A DNA stretch of 64,000 nucleotides from Smallanthus sonchifolius (taxonomy: Eukaryota; Streptophyta; Magnoliopsida; Asterales; Asteraceae), in the NCBI GenBank assembly GCA_023525975.1, contig CM042023.1, forward strand, positions 15,673,501-15,737,500. Direction: 5' to 3'. Of the stretch, positions 21,648-33,680 are shown piece by piece (position 1 is the stretch's first letter; each line of letters begins with the position of its first letter). Under the pieces are notes generated by a model. That model had not been told where the DNA came from and searched no databases. It saw only the letters and a program-made list of their open reading frames with translations. A program made the translations under genes and the position numbers.

Positions 21648-22676
21648 TTACAAGGAATAGGTTTCCTTAATCGGAAGTAAGTGTGCACTTTTAGTCAATC
21701 GATCAACCACCACCCAAATCGCATCATAGCCTTTCCAAGTCTTAGGAAGTTTAGTGATCAAATACATAGCAAGATTTTCCCACTTCCATTGAGGTACTTC
21801 AAGAGATTGAAGTTTCCCGTACGGATTTTGGTGCTCGGCGTTCACCCTTAGGCACGTGAGACACCTTTCGACATACTTCACATTATCCCTCCTCATACCC
21901 GGCCACCAAAAATTAAACTTCAGGTCATAAAACATTTTACTTGCCCCCAGATGGAAATAATATTTGGATTTGTGCGCCTCCTCTAGAATGGTAGTCAAAA
22001 CGTTTGACAACCTTGGAATCCAAATTCTACCAAAACACGTCTTCAACCCCAAGCCATTTTTCTCAAGCTTGCCCGCGTATGGAACCATTCGTTCCTTTTT
22101 CAATTCTCCTCTGAGTGCTAAAACTTGAGCCTCTAGGATTTGATCAACAAGAGATAAAGAGATAGTCATTTTAAACGACTTCACCTTAATAGGTGCATGA
22201 CTCGCCTTCCGACTGAGTGCATCCACCACCACATTGGCTTTACCCAGATGATAAAGTATCTTACAATCATAATCTTTGACCAATTCAAGCCACCTCCTCT
22301 GTCTCATGTTGAGATCTTTTGGGTCAAAAAAGTACTTGAGACTTTTCCGGTCCGTGTAAATGCACTCCATAAAGGTAATGCCTCCAAATTTTGAGCACGA
22401 ATACCACGGCTGCCAACCCAAGTCACGAGTAGGATAATTCGCCTCATGAACCTTTATATGCCTAGAAGCATAGGCAATCACCTTACCCCATTGCATAAGG
22501 ACACAACCAAGTCCAAAATGCGAGGCATCCGAATACACCACAAAGTACTCGGTCCTTTCAGGTAAGGGAAGAACGGGTTCCCTTTTCAACTTTTCTTTCA
22601 AAAGTTGAAAGGCTGACTCCGGATTGGGACCCCACACGAATTGCGTATCCTTGTGAGTTAATCTCGTCATTGGCAA
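21648..22676 (-). pseudogene. RNase H and integrase N-terminal part of the E element
   Basis: One 342-codon frame. The RNase H part starts with YSDASHFGLGCVL and continues to YTDRKSLKYFF and DALSRK. The integrase zinc finger is visible as two His (HKSKYYFH) and two Cys (CLTC), followed by the start of the core (WVVVDRLTKSAHLLPI). The middle of RNase H has diverged around residues 80-95, where a short frameshift is likely. It is separated from the RT frame by a frameshift at about 22.7 kb. Confidence 0.88.
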
Positions 22677-22735
22677 GCTAATACGAAGAATTTTTCAATG
22701 AGTCGCCGATAATAACCCGCTAAGCCCAAAAAGCT

Positions 22736-23881
22736 TTAAATCTTCGTGGGCATTTTCGGCGATACCCAACCTTTCATCGCTTCGATTTTGGAAGGGTCAA
22801 TAGAAATTCCTTCCACGTTTGCCACGTGACCCAAGAATTGAATCTCCCGAAGCCAAAAGGTACACTTGGAGAATTTAGCGAATAGTTTCTCCTTTCGGAG
22901 AACTTCGAGGATTTCACGAAGATGACAAGCATGGTCACCCTCGTTACGCAAATAGATAAGGATGTCATAGATGAAAATAATGACGGAACGATCAAGGAAT
23001 GGTCTACACACCCAATTCATAAGATCCATGAAAGCCGCGGGCGCGTTGGTTAGACCGAATGGCATTACCGTGAACTCGTAATGACCATAACGAGTACGAA
23101 AAACTATGTTAGGAATATCCTCCTCCTTCACTTTTAATTGATGGTACCCGGATGTCAAATCGATCTGTGAAAACCACAATGCTCCTTGTAGTTGGTCAAA
23201 GAGATCGTTGATTCGAGGAAAAGGATACCTGTTCTTGATTGTCAAATTTTTCAACTCCCTATAGTCTATACACATCCGAAGATTTATGTTCTTCTTTTTC
23301 ACAAACAATACGGGTGCACCCCATGGAGAGACACTCGGGCGTATAAAGCCCTTAACTAGTAACTCTTGGAGTTGATCCATTAACTCTTTCATCTCCGATG
23401 GAGCCAACCGATAGGGTGCCTTAGCAATCGGTTTAGCCCCTGGGATTAGATCAATCCCGAACTCCACCTCTCTCTCCGGTGGGATACTCGGCAATTCGTC
23501 AGGGAAGACATCAACAAATTTGTTCACAATTGGAACATCGTGAATCTTCACCACACCCCGCTTGGTGTCGGTGACACAAGCCATAAACGCATTGCACCCG
23601 TGCACCATGTACTTCAACTCCTTAAGGTAAGAGCATAGTAATATGCCATTTGTTCTTTCACCTAGAATAAATAAAGTCTTCCCCGAAGGAGATGTAAATT
23701 GTATCGCCTTTGGTCCACACAAAATGTTGGCTCTAAATCTAGAAAGCCAATCCATCCTCACAATAACATCGAATCCCCCCATAGTCATAGGAATGAGATC
23801 TATAGGAAAAGTCTCGCCATCAACCTCCAAATTACAACCTTGATAGACAGCAAATGCTAAGAAACTCCTATCATTAGCCAC
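22736..23881 (-). pseudogene. Reverse transcriptase of the E element, catalytic Asp lost
   Basis: A 381-codon frame with the protease-RT linker (IPPEREVEFGIDLIPGAKPI), the RT palm (DYRELKNLTIKNRYPFPRI, MPFGLTNAPAAFMDLMN) and thumb (FLGHV). Overall it reads like the Tekay/Del clade. The core motif normally written F-[IV]-D-D is FIYD here, so the first catalytic Asp of the DD pair is Tyr and the enzyme should be inactive. Confidence 0.93.
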
Positions 23882-23901
23882 CTCAATTTCTAATGGTTCC
23901 T

Positions 23902-24147
23902 CTAACCTTTACTTATAAATGAAGTATGATTGGCAAACTTCAAGGACATGAAGGACCTACTAGCACCAAATTCAAACAAAGTAAGTGCAGGTAAGGAATT
24001 AACCATAAAGGTACCTGCAACAACATCCAGAATCTTCTTTGCTTCCTCAGCAGTGATTTGGAAAGCCCGTCCATTTGGCCTAGGGACATATCCTTGATTT
24101 TTCCTTATAATTTTTAGTGCAATGAACAATGTTTTAATTCCACTCAT
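23902..24147 (-). pseudogene. Aspartic protease start of the E element
   Basis: The frame contains the linker FQITAEEAKK and the protease core VNSLPALTLFEFGASRSF. The family has LFDSGA at that place, so the catalytic Asp is Glu and the next Ser is Phe. A stop separates it from the RT frame. Upstream it is cut off by the 3-kb insertion that starts near 24.16 kb. Confidence 0.85.
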
Positions 24148-24295
24148 ATTTCAATACCTTATGTTATTCTTGCAAACATTTCAATTTCGAGATTTCATCA
24201 ATACAATTCTAGATTTTTGCATATACACATACATATATTCTTATTCAAATTAATACAAATATAAAAGATTTAAAATTTTTGCATTCTTACTCCTT

Positions 24296-24359
<64 letters not shown>

Positions 24360-24478
24360 AATTGTTATAAATATAAGTTTTATAAAAATATATTTGTCAC
24401 CACATTATTACATTTAATTTTTTGTGGAATTTATATAGTATTAAAAGCTTTTAAAGCAAAAGAATCAATGTATACATG

Positions 24479-24530
<52 letters not shown>

Positions 24531-25404
24531 CTTTTTAACAAGTTAGTTTTGAACCTTGGATCATTTGAACCCCCACCCTTGAGCATTGAACTCTCAACTT
24601 GAACCCTACCATGGACTTGAACCCCGTCCCCTCAGATTTGACCCCCCCCCCCCCCCCGCCACACGTGAATTTCGACCTACTTTGACTTTTAGAAGTCAAA
24701 CAGCCCGATCCCTTGCAATTCAAGGTTGGATTCGATCAAACCCAACTGATTCAGGCTTGCTTAGGATACTATATCAAATATCGATTAGTTTCAGGCCCAA
24801 GTACCATCCCAATTCGACAAATCGAGTGGGTAAATTCAAATTTTAAACGGTTTGACTTCGCAGAGTCAAAACCGTGTTCAATTCAACCTCAAATCAAGGA
24901 ATTCGAGTGTAATCAATCTCGCAAATCACGCAATGACGAAGCTCATACGAATTCAATCCAAGTTCGCGACCCAATTCATTCCCATACGTTTGGATTAACG
25001 CGTAAGCCACCCCACAGCTGTCATATTCAAATCTCGGATCGAAATCACGTAATTAAGACAAATTGAACAAATCATTGTATCCTCACACCTTCGCACGACC
25101 CACTACAATCTCCCCGAGCGTTCAATTGATTTTTCATTACCCCCTTGTGCTCGGATCGAGCATCAAGAACAGACGGCGCTTTGACTTAGTCGACAGCATC
25201 CAACACTCCACCATACCAGGTAATACCTACATCATTCGAATCGTGTGTGAGTCTCTGTCATTAGCCTCTTATCAATTCGGGCTAATCAGACCAATCGAAT
25301 CTAATTTGGGTTAGGGTTCATAGCAAGTTCTTACGCTTGGGGAGGGGTTTTAGCTTGATTCACGTTTTCCATTTAAATAAAAGAGATCCATTGAAACCAG
25401 CGAA

Positions 25405-25475
25405 AGCACCCGGTCAAGATGGTAAGCCACTGCACCACTGGACCCGGTGGCGTGGGTTCGAAACCCACATCCGAC
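25405..25475 (+). other. tRNA-like unit with B box
   Basis: B box GGTTCGAAACC (25455-25465) inside a perfect T-arm (GTGGG / CCCAC). The preceding ggtaagccactg can serve as a weak A box. The acceptor stem does not pair, so it is a tRNA-derived relic, not a tRNA gene. Confidence 0.5.
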
Positions 25476-25565
25476 ACATCCGCCCTTCTTTTTGCGCGTG
25501 CCTCTAAACCAGACCCGTTTCTCCTTCCAGTTTAGTTTTAAAAAAATTAGGACCGGGTTGTTGTA

Positions 25566-25645
25566 AGCACCAGTCCCCTGGTCTGGTGGTTGGCGCATGT
25601 TACCTTTAACGGGCAGACCCGGGTTCGATCCCGGGCAAGCCCCTT
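25566..25645 (+). other. Second tRNA-like unit with B box
   Basis: B box GGTTCGATCCC (25622-25632) in a T-arm CCGGG / CCCGG, followed by caagcccc and a T-run that could end pol III transcription. An A-box-like tggtctggtggttggc starts near 25579. The 5' acceptor side does not match caagcccc. It may be a tRNA pseudogene or SINE head. Confidence 0.5.
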
Positions 25646-27262
25646 ATTTTTTTAAAACCCGTTTTTGATACCCATTTTACTTATAAAAATTATTTTATGA
25701 AACCTACTACTATTTGGAAATAGGTTGTACTAAAATAATCAACTCCTTAAATTAGAAACTCTATTTTCACTATTTAAATAATTTTAAAACCCTACTTACA
25801 ATATAAATAAATGTGTTTTAATTAAAATTTTAAATTTAAATAAAACATTTATATAGCTTATTCTATAAAAAGAATTGTGACAAGATTTTTATTTATATAA
25901 AAAATTATTTAGATTATTTACCTTTACATTCTTTTAGAATTTAAATTATATTTAAATAAATATAATTTCTAAAATATGTATACTAATGTATATTTTACAC
26001 TCTCTTTTAAATAATACATAAATAAATAGAAATAATTTATTTATTTACTTTAGTTGACATTGGACGCTAATAAATCCACTTAGGGTTAAATTATATTTAG
26101 TATGTTTTATTAAATACTAATATATATTTTCACCCCCTTTCTTTTATGACACATGTTTAAAATAAATAAATGAATAAAAAGATTTATTTATTATTCACCT
26201 ATTTTAAATTATATTTAAATATAATTTTACGCTACTTTTATAGACACAATATTCTAAATAAATAAATAAAGAGGTTTAATTTGTTTATTTATTTTAAACT
26301 ATAAGTCATTATTATTTAAAATTTTGTATATTATGAAACTCATATTTGTATATATCAGACTTTTACATAATACAAATATCAACTTACACATAGTTTCACA
26401 AACACCATTGTAGAGTCCCCACACTCAAATCCCATTAAACCCTAGACATTGCTTTAGACATTGTGCATGCTTTAATTCAAGTTCATACATTTCACTCTAG
26501 GTTAATTTGATGATTTGCAAGAACCACTTTTGCTACCTATTCCTCGTGCTATCTACTACATTTGATAAAAGTGAGTTTACATTGCCCCTTTTTACATTAT
26601 TTATATTTTTGGGGTGAAACATGAGTTTCAATTATACAATGTTTACAAATTACACAATACAATTTCACCCTACATTCATGTGTGCAATTTGAGCCTTATG
26701 TTGAGTACTAGGTGTGTAAACTACTTTGTGTGCAATTTACATGTGCAATCATTAACAACACAAGCCGACGGTTAACAATGATAGATCTATTGAGTCTGAC
26801 AAACCCACCCGGTTAGGGTGATTGTTGCTGACAACACAATTTGGTTATTTGCATGCTAGTTACAAAGGTTTGATTGTATAATTTGGTTTCACAATAATAA
26901 CTCTCCATGATTGCCTTATTAACCATGCTATGTATGGATTGTATACACACAACACAATGATACTACTTAGAGTCAAAACCTATGTATGCTCACCAACTTT
27001 TTAGTTGACCTTGTTTTTAATCATGTTTTAGGTACAATCTTTTGAGTTGATCAGGATTGCTTCACTTAGGTTGTGGACCTAGTTAATTAAATAAAGTGAA
27101 CTTGTTATGTACTTTCAAATTCATGTATTTGTGGGATGTTGTTGTTTGGAATTATGAATTTAAATGTGATGCTTTATTATATTACAACATAGTCAACCCT
27201 GTGCTCATGAATAGTCTACATGTCCCACCTCGACGTTTCCGTCGTCGGTTGGGGTGTGACAC

Positions 27263-28409
27263 ATCCACCTTCTTCCATCCTCCTTACTTGTGCTTTAGTT
27301 CGGGGCAATCACTACGGTTGTGCCCCGGTTTGTAACAATGATAGCACAAGTTGATGAGACTAGAGCATTGATGAGCGACATGCCCCGATTTCCCTCATCT
27401 ATAACACGTCAGGGGTTTAAGTCTACACGCCCCCAAGTGTTCCTTTCCATAAGTCCGACATTTTCGAGAACTAGACTTCTCGATCACTTTCTTGGTAGGG
27501 CTAGATTACTTAGCCTTTTTAGGAGTCACCTCAACTCATTCCATCTTCCTTTTTCTCCCCGTTCTTCCTCTCTTTTAAGTTCCACTTCCCTCTCTTGGCA
27601 CTTATTTATAAGTTCCACCAATGTAGTGCATTAAGAGGGTGAAACAAACTCACGGTAGTCAATAGATATGACCGAGAAAAACCGATATATCTTCATTTTC
27701 TCCGTCGCCATGAGATCCGGACAAAACTGGGCTTTATCATAAAACTCGCCCATGCACTCATTTATAGACTCACGAGTTTGCCTCGTGTGTGGGAATTCCT
27801 CGGTAATGCGGTCCACTTTCGCCTGTGGGCTATGGTACTTAAGGAAAACCTCCTTAAACTTCTCCCATATCATCATTCTAACGCCACCTTCGTTCCTCCT
27901 CTCCTTTCGGAGGACTTCCACCCAATCTTTAGCTATTCCCCGAAGCAAGTTTACCGCAAAAGTCACTTCATCTTCCGTCGCTACATGGCTTGTTTCAAAG
28001 GCCGCCTCCATGTCAGACATCCTCCTCAGACTAAGCAAGGGAATTACCTCCACATTATGCTCCTTTGGCTTACATGCCATGAAGTCCTTGAAGGTACAAG
28101 GCTTCCTTTCGACTTCCTTCCCTTTGCTTTTATCACCACCGCCCACATTTGTGTCCTCCACATCCTTTGCTTATCTTCCTTTTCAACAAATGTAGCCTTA
28201 ACCGCGTTTTGAATCTCGGTAAGGAAGATTGGCATTGTTTTTTCAAAGGCCTCAGCCACTTGCTCAGAAATTTGATTCTTTATCTTTTCGTCTAGAACAC
28301 CCTACCTGTTATCGCCAGGCGGGGTATGCATAGATCTATTAGATCTAGCTCCACTGTCGTAACCATCATCCACTAGCTTAGTTCTATTAGGATCCCCTTC
28401 GTCGGCCAT
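27263..28409 (-). pseudogene. gag of the E element with two zinc knuckles
   Basis: A likely start ATG at 28409 is followed after 36 codons by TAG. The capsid-type gag domain is readable from 28161 to 27631 (DMEAAFETSHV, then DWVEVLR, WEKFKEVF and a REFVSPS end). Two CCHC knuckles follow at about 27420-27300; the first has an in-frame TGA. The frame changes at least twice. The insertion at 27262 cuts it from the protease. Confidence 0.85.
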
Positions 28410-28886
28410 TCCTCGACTAAGAATAAAATAGAAAGGGTTTAATATAATTACACATATGTACTAAAGTCATCTATCTCAAGCTATCCCTCCTATCCACGTC
28501 TAACACATAATCATGCATACTTTCATATATACCTATACATATAACCACATTCACTTACTCATTGTCGGTGTTTATCCTCATACGGTTATCATGAAGGCAC
28601 TCGCACATGTTACATTACTAATCATACTTTCCAGGCATGGATGATAATGTAATATGCCTAATTACATTCATCATCCCCATATAACGAATCCCATGACAAC
28701 TTTCGGCACACACAAATTCACCTTGGACACCACTTGAAACAAAATGCAATATCAATCAGTACTAAACTTCGCCCCTTAAGCTCCGTGTCTCGGTCGCACC
28801 TTCATTAGATTCTCATTTCTCCCACCATATCAAGAGCATTATAGGTTTGAGTTTGGTGTCTCGCACACCAAGTCCCTCAAACCATC
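28410..28886 (-). other. 5' leader of the E element
   Basis: Non-coding stretch between the primer site and gag, as expected for the untranslated leader. Nothing else was recognised. Confidence 0.55.
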
Positions 28887-28898
28887 GCTCTGATACCA
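28887..28898 (-). other. Primer-binding site of the E element (tRNA-iMet)
   Basis: TGGTATCAGAGC on the minus strand, 3 bases after the LTR border at 28902. It fixes the orientation of the element. Confidence 0.92.
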
Positions 28899-28901
28899 AG
28901 T

Positions 28902-29221
28902 TGTAACACCCGGATTTTTCAAACCAATTTAAGCTTTTTAACACACGCGGAAAATAAGTCCCATTAACACCCTTGACAAAACAATTCCATGTTGTTTAAA
29001 CAAAAAGACATTCAACTACAACATAATCTTTTGTTTAAGAAAGTAAACCAAACATTTGAAAACAACAACATGTTTAACAACTAGTGACATCCCAAAACAA
29101 GTTCAACAATTCCTCCCAAGGAGTTTAACCCCAACACAACAATCGCCAAAAGAGAATGTGAGAATCCAATCCGAAACGAAGCATGACCCGAGACTTTCAC
29201 CGGAGCTTTAGCTATAAGAAA
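28902..29221 (-). mobile_element. 5' LTR stump of the E element
   Basis: It matches 16519-16840 of the 3' LTR with small indels, starting TGTAACACCCGG. The similarity stops at about 29221, where another LTR begins, so most of this LTR is lost. Confidence 0.85.
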
Positions 29222-29226
29222 TAAAA

Positions 29227-32200
29227 TGCCCCAAACCGGGTACATCTCATATTTGGCACAAAACATAATAACATAGATCTTAAACTGTTGATCAGAATCT
29301 ATTACAGTGAAAGTCTTTAACTCAAACATTAATAATCCAATCAAAGTAAACATTGCTCAAAGCATAAACTACCAGGAATGGGAATGTCAGCCTTCAGTAC
29401 AGTAATCAGGAAATCCATGCTATCGAGCCCTCACGACTCCCTTACTTTTCTTTAGCTTTACCTCTACTACTTGACATGCATACTAGGCGGAGTACTAGAA
29501 ATCTGTAATGAATCAACGAAAAACTATCAACAACATATCTAGTGTTGGCGGCCCAAGGTTAGTGTCACGAGGGCGGTGTCGCCAAGGGACATAACCAGTG
29601 TCGTCAGAACTTGCGTTCAGGACTTAGTATCGTTTCTGAGACTGTCGCTAACTAGGAGTGTCGCCTGTCACACCTCGCCGAAGGCAGAAACACGGAGTGG
29701 GACCAGTATATCGTATTGAACACAAGTACAAGAGAAACTAAAAGGAAAATTGTGCATAACATTAAACCATACTACATGCCTCTATCGAAAGTACAAATAT
29801 ACGGAAAATTCTGAATCAATACAAAGTGTCTAAAATGCCCAACTACAACCAAAAGTACATAATAATAACTCTTCCCAAAAGCAAGCCGTTTAAAGTTCGT
29901 TATCCCCATAACTGTTTACCTGAAAAGCATGTTTCGAAAACGGATCAACTATAAAAATAGTTGGTGAGTACGCAGGTTTTGCGACTCTATAAAAAGTAAG
30001 TAAATAAATTTCAAAATGTAATAGTAACCATCGCAAATGATCAAGTACACGTGTTAAGATATAATTACCCTGAGCCACAATCAAAACCGTTAGACTAGTT
30101 GTTGCCTCTGTATCCAGGTGTCGAATGTGAACACCTACTATAGCTAATTATGCTCCCAAATGACCCTACAAGTCTGGTTGGCGCGACCAACCCTGGGCGG
30201 GGGTGTCAACCCAAATAGTACTATTCATAATTTCCACCGGCTATCCAAGCTAATTGATTGTATTAAAGTGGGGACTTAATACATCCATAAGTAAACCCAG
30301 GTAACCCTAATCCCAAGTAACAACGTGTAAAGTGAAACAACTTTTCCCCGTAAAACAGTAAAAATTGAAAAATAGGCCCGCAAAACTCACATGAACAACG
30401 TCGGTGATAAGTGTGACATAATCAACAAAAACCGCAAAGTACAGTTAACATCCAAATTCTATCAAAGGCCAACATCCAAATGCAAGCAAAGTGTGGCTAG
30501 CAACTCAGTGCTACCAAGGTACGGCTAAGTCCGCAAGAGCCGCAAAAACAGGTGTCCTAACCGAGTCCAAGTAGACACGATAAAGTAGCATTTAGGACGC
30601 CTAAAGTATAAAACTGAGTCTACTACTCAAAAGTGTCTATGCAGTCGGTTGCATACATAAAACCCGTGCACACACGTATGAACCGTTCAAAAGTTGTAAA
30701 ACCGACTTTTATATAAATTCGTGACTTTGAAACCTTAAGTTTTAGATTTTATTAATGAATATCAGTAGTTATAATGTCTTATATGATAAAATCTCAAGTC
30801 ACAGTTTCGTTTGATCAAAAACGTGATTATGCGCGTAAAGTAAGGTTTACGGTTTAAAAATTCGATTCATCCGAAATTAGGGTTTTAGTGTGATTTTAGC
30901 ACCCAATTTAAAAGTCCAAATTTTATATTTTTAATATGATAATACTTCTGTCCAAACTCCCTTTAAAACTTTTATAAAAATATTTTTATACAAAAATTTC
31001 TGTAACTTTTTATAAAATTTTAATGGACAATAATTCAAAAACCATATTTATACATAAAATTAATGCTTGAAACTTTCACTAATTGTTCATATACATAAAT
31101 AAAAATTTCTGACCAATTTTCATAATTTTTCAATATCCATATTATTTATTATGAATATAATATTGTTCAAATTTAACAAATTCGGGAAAATAGTTAGAAT
31201 TGTCCAAACTTCACCAAATTGTTACCAAATTAGTTCTAGCTCCATATGAGATTCTATTATAAGTTTCAAGTTCTAATGTTGTCCAGAATTATATGATCCC
31301 AAATTCAATCGTTAAAACTTTATAAATACCAAACACCTACTTAGACAACTCTAATTTTTATGAATTTTGGACAGGAGTCATGTTTTATCATATACTAATT
31401 ACTGACTAAATTCCAGATTTTTCCAATTGTCAGAGATATTTTTCCCAATTTTTATGTATTAAACTTGTAGAAATTTTAATAAATAATCTATAAATAGTTT
31501 AGTTACCAAAATTTTCAGATCTCACTTTTTATATAAATACTACTTTTTAAAAAAAAAATTGGAAGCTAAATCAAAATTTTATAAAAATCCATCAAAAACA
31601 ATTGTTGTATAAATATAAATATATTAGTTTCACGTGAAACGGGATTGGGTTTATAACCTAATAACCACTCAAAATATAAAATATCTCAATACTAAATATT
31701 TTTGGGTTCAATTCCCAACCAATGACTCATAGAACTATTCTAACATAAAATTAAATCTTAACTAGTAAAGTTTATACCTTTCGTATAAATGGTTCGCGTA
31801 TGCGGAACCTCCCGTATTTTACATGCAATACGAACCAAAAACACCATTAGGATCGTTTTTATCTCCCGAACATTTCCATATGCTCAAAATTTACATGCAA
31901 TGTCGTTTGAATGGCCATGCAACCCGATCAATTTCCTGTTTCAGTCCTATAAACTGTTACAATCTGTTCGTATTCAAAAATATAGTTCTCAACATATGAT
32001 CGAAATTTCCTATAGTGAAAACATTCATATTTGTGCTAAGAAACTACTACCCAAAAATCGTCACGATCCAACGGTCGGATCTCAGGGGATCGACGATTCT
32101 TTGAGACCCAGTTTTTCAAATCCGAAAATCCGATCAGTCACATTAGAGGGTATGAAAAGCATACCTAGAGCTCTGATCAAAAATTATTCTGGTAGGGTTT

Positions 32201-33640
32201 TGCGTCTATGTGTTGACAATATCATATCCAAAATTCATGCATTTCTAACAGTCGGATTTCCGGGGATCGTCCGATCTTTAAGACTGCGCATGCATAAAAC
32301 TTTCTGGAAAGAATTTAAAAACTATTTTTAACGAATTTAAGCAAGGATTTAGACAAATCTAAGCTTACCGTTGCGTTCGTAGCGTCGAGAAATGGTTTTA
32401 GGGGAAAAAAAACCGCATCTCCGGCCACCTTCGGCCACCGCCGGATCACCGCGGACCGCCGTCGGCCGCCACCGGACCACCGCCGGACCACCACCGGACC
32501 ACCACCACCACCTGAATTCTCTCCAGCCCTCTCCTCTCTCTCTCTAACTTTTCTCTCAGTTTTTCCAAATGAGAAAGTGGGGTGAAGATGGGGTACTTAA
32601 AGTCCCTGCGGTCTCCGATCGCGTACCAGTTTTTCGCTTAAACGAACCCGATAAAAATAGCGGCGTTATTTTACCCAAAAATAACTCGTTATATATTATT
32701 AATTTTTCATCGAGTACTTGCGTCTCGTAAATATATATCCTTTCGGGTTTAATTTAAAATTTTACGAAACCGCTCGATTCGGGTGTTAACACGAAAAGAA
32801 CCGAACTTGATCAAATTTTGATATTATTTATCGTTCTCCAACGAGTTCCTTTCTTTTAAAAGTATATTTCAACATAATAATACTACTATTATTATTATTA
32901 TACGAACTCTTCGAACACGGGTGTTGACCTGAAATGTCGCGGTTGTCACATCGCCGACAATAAATGTCAACATGGTCATAGGCAACACTCCATAGTGTCG
33001 CTAGGGGAATGAAACGTGTTCCAATCATTGGTGATCTTGGGAAACACACAACATCCACCATTTATAATCCTGACTAGTGTCGCCATATGAAGGTGGCGAC
33101 ACTGTTCAGTGTCGCCTGATGAACAGCTTGTTCGAACAGGTTCGTTTCCAATCCAAAACCCCAAATGTTTAAGTCCAAAACGTTTATCTACTTTCCACGA
33201 AGCTAGATCCAAGATTTAATCTATTTTTAATACGTAAACATCCTATCTTTATGTTAAAACCCATAAAAACCCTAAAACCACTTTTCAACAGAAAACTCTG
33301 ATCTGGATGGTTTTAGTTACCTGATTTCGTGCGATTCTTCTTCTCTAAACTTCCCTATAGATCCAGCAATGAATCAGGAGCAGATAAAGGCCTTGAATGG
33401 TGATTCTTGAGCTTTCTCTCTCTAACTTTCCCACTTTCTCTCTCTAGTATGAAAAATATGGAGGTGATGAATGAAAAGGTAGGGAGGGAGGCTAGGGCTT
33501 AAGCCCCCTCCTCCCCCATTTCGGCCCAAGCCGTGCTCACGAGCCCGTGGGCTTCTTCCCTTCGTCTCGTCCCGATCGTCCCTTGATCTTATTTCTCGAA
33601 CTCGTCTTATTTATTCCTTTTTTATTGTCGGGATGTTATA
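29227..33640 (-). mobile_element. Gypsy LTR (type C), split by a 3.3-kb solo LTR
   Basis: Plus-strand start TGCCCCAAACCGGG, end CGGGATGTTATA. Net length without the insertion is about 1.12 kb. It lies directly after the polypurine side of the pol remnant at 33681-34991, so it is that element's 3' LTR. A word block (GTGTCGCC / GGCGACAC) surrounds the insertion site, including a 10-bp-arm hairpin near 33084-33111. Confidence 0.75.
29666..32950 (-). mobile_element. Solo LTR of 3285 bp (type D), copy 1
   Basis: Starts TGTCACACCTCG and ends GCGGTTGTCACA, with the 5-bp target duplication TCGCC on both sides (29661-29665 and 32951-32955). It matches 38918-42193 over its whole length, apart from indels. 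A CGG/CCG-rich stretch lies at about 32415-32515 and a promoter-like area near 32590. A 180-codon plus-strand frame inside (31789-32331) is not kept in the sister LTR. Confidence 0.93.
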
Positions 33641-33680
33641 AGTCTACCCTCCTTACGAAAGGTTTCGTCCTCGAAACCTG

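Larger units (their letters stand above)
24161..27262. mobile_element. 3.1-kb insertion in gag-pol of the E element (LTR-like)
   Basis: It separates the gag zinc knuckles (27.3-27.5 kb) from the protease. The right end, read on the minus strand, is TGTCACACCCCAACCGACGA, a typical LTR start. The left limit, TGTTATTC at about 24161, is tentative because no matching 5-bp duplication was found. No reverse transcriptase is inside, so a large solo LTR is the best guess. It holds two (TA)n tracts (24299-24356, 24485-24528), a 14-C run near 24650 and two tRNA-like units. Confidence 0.55.

Noticed and set aside
24586..25066. Overlapping plus-strand frames of 86 and 117 codons
   Set aside because: Inside the LTR-like insert, no domain, beginning in a C-run.
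25405..25645. Functional tRNA genes
   Set aside because: Only the T-arms pair; the acceptor and anticodon arms do not fold.
31789..32331. 180-codon open frame on the plus strand
   Set aside because: It lies inside the D solo LTR, and the matching stretch at about 41.05-41.58 kb has several indels that break it. No domain is recognisable.
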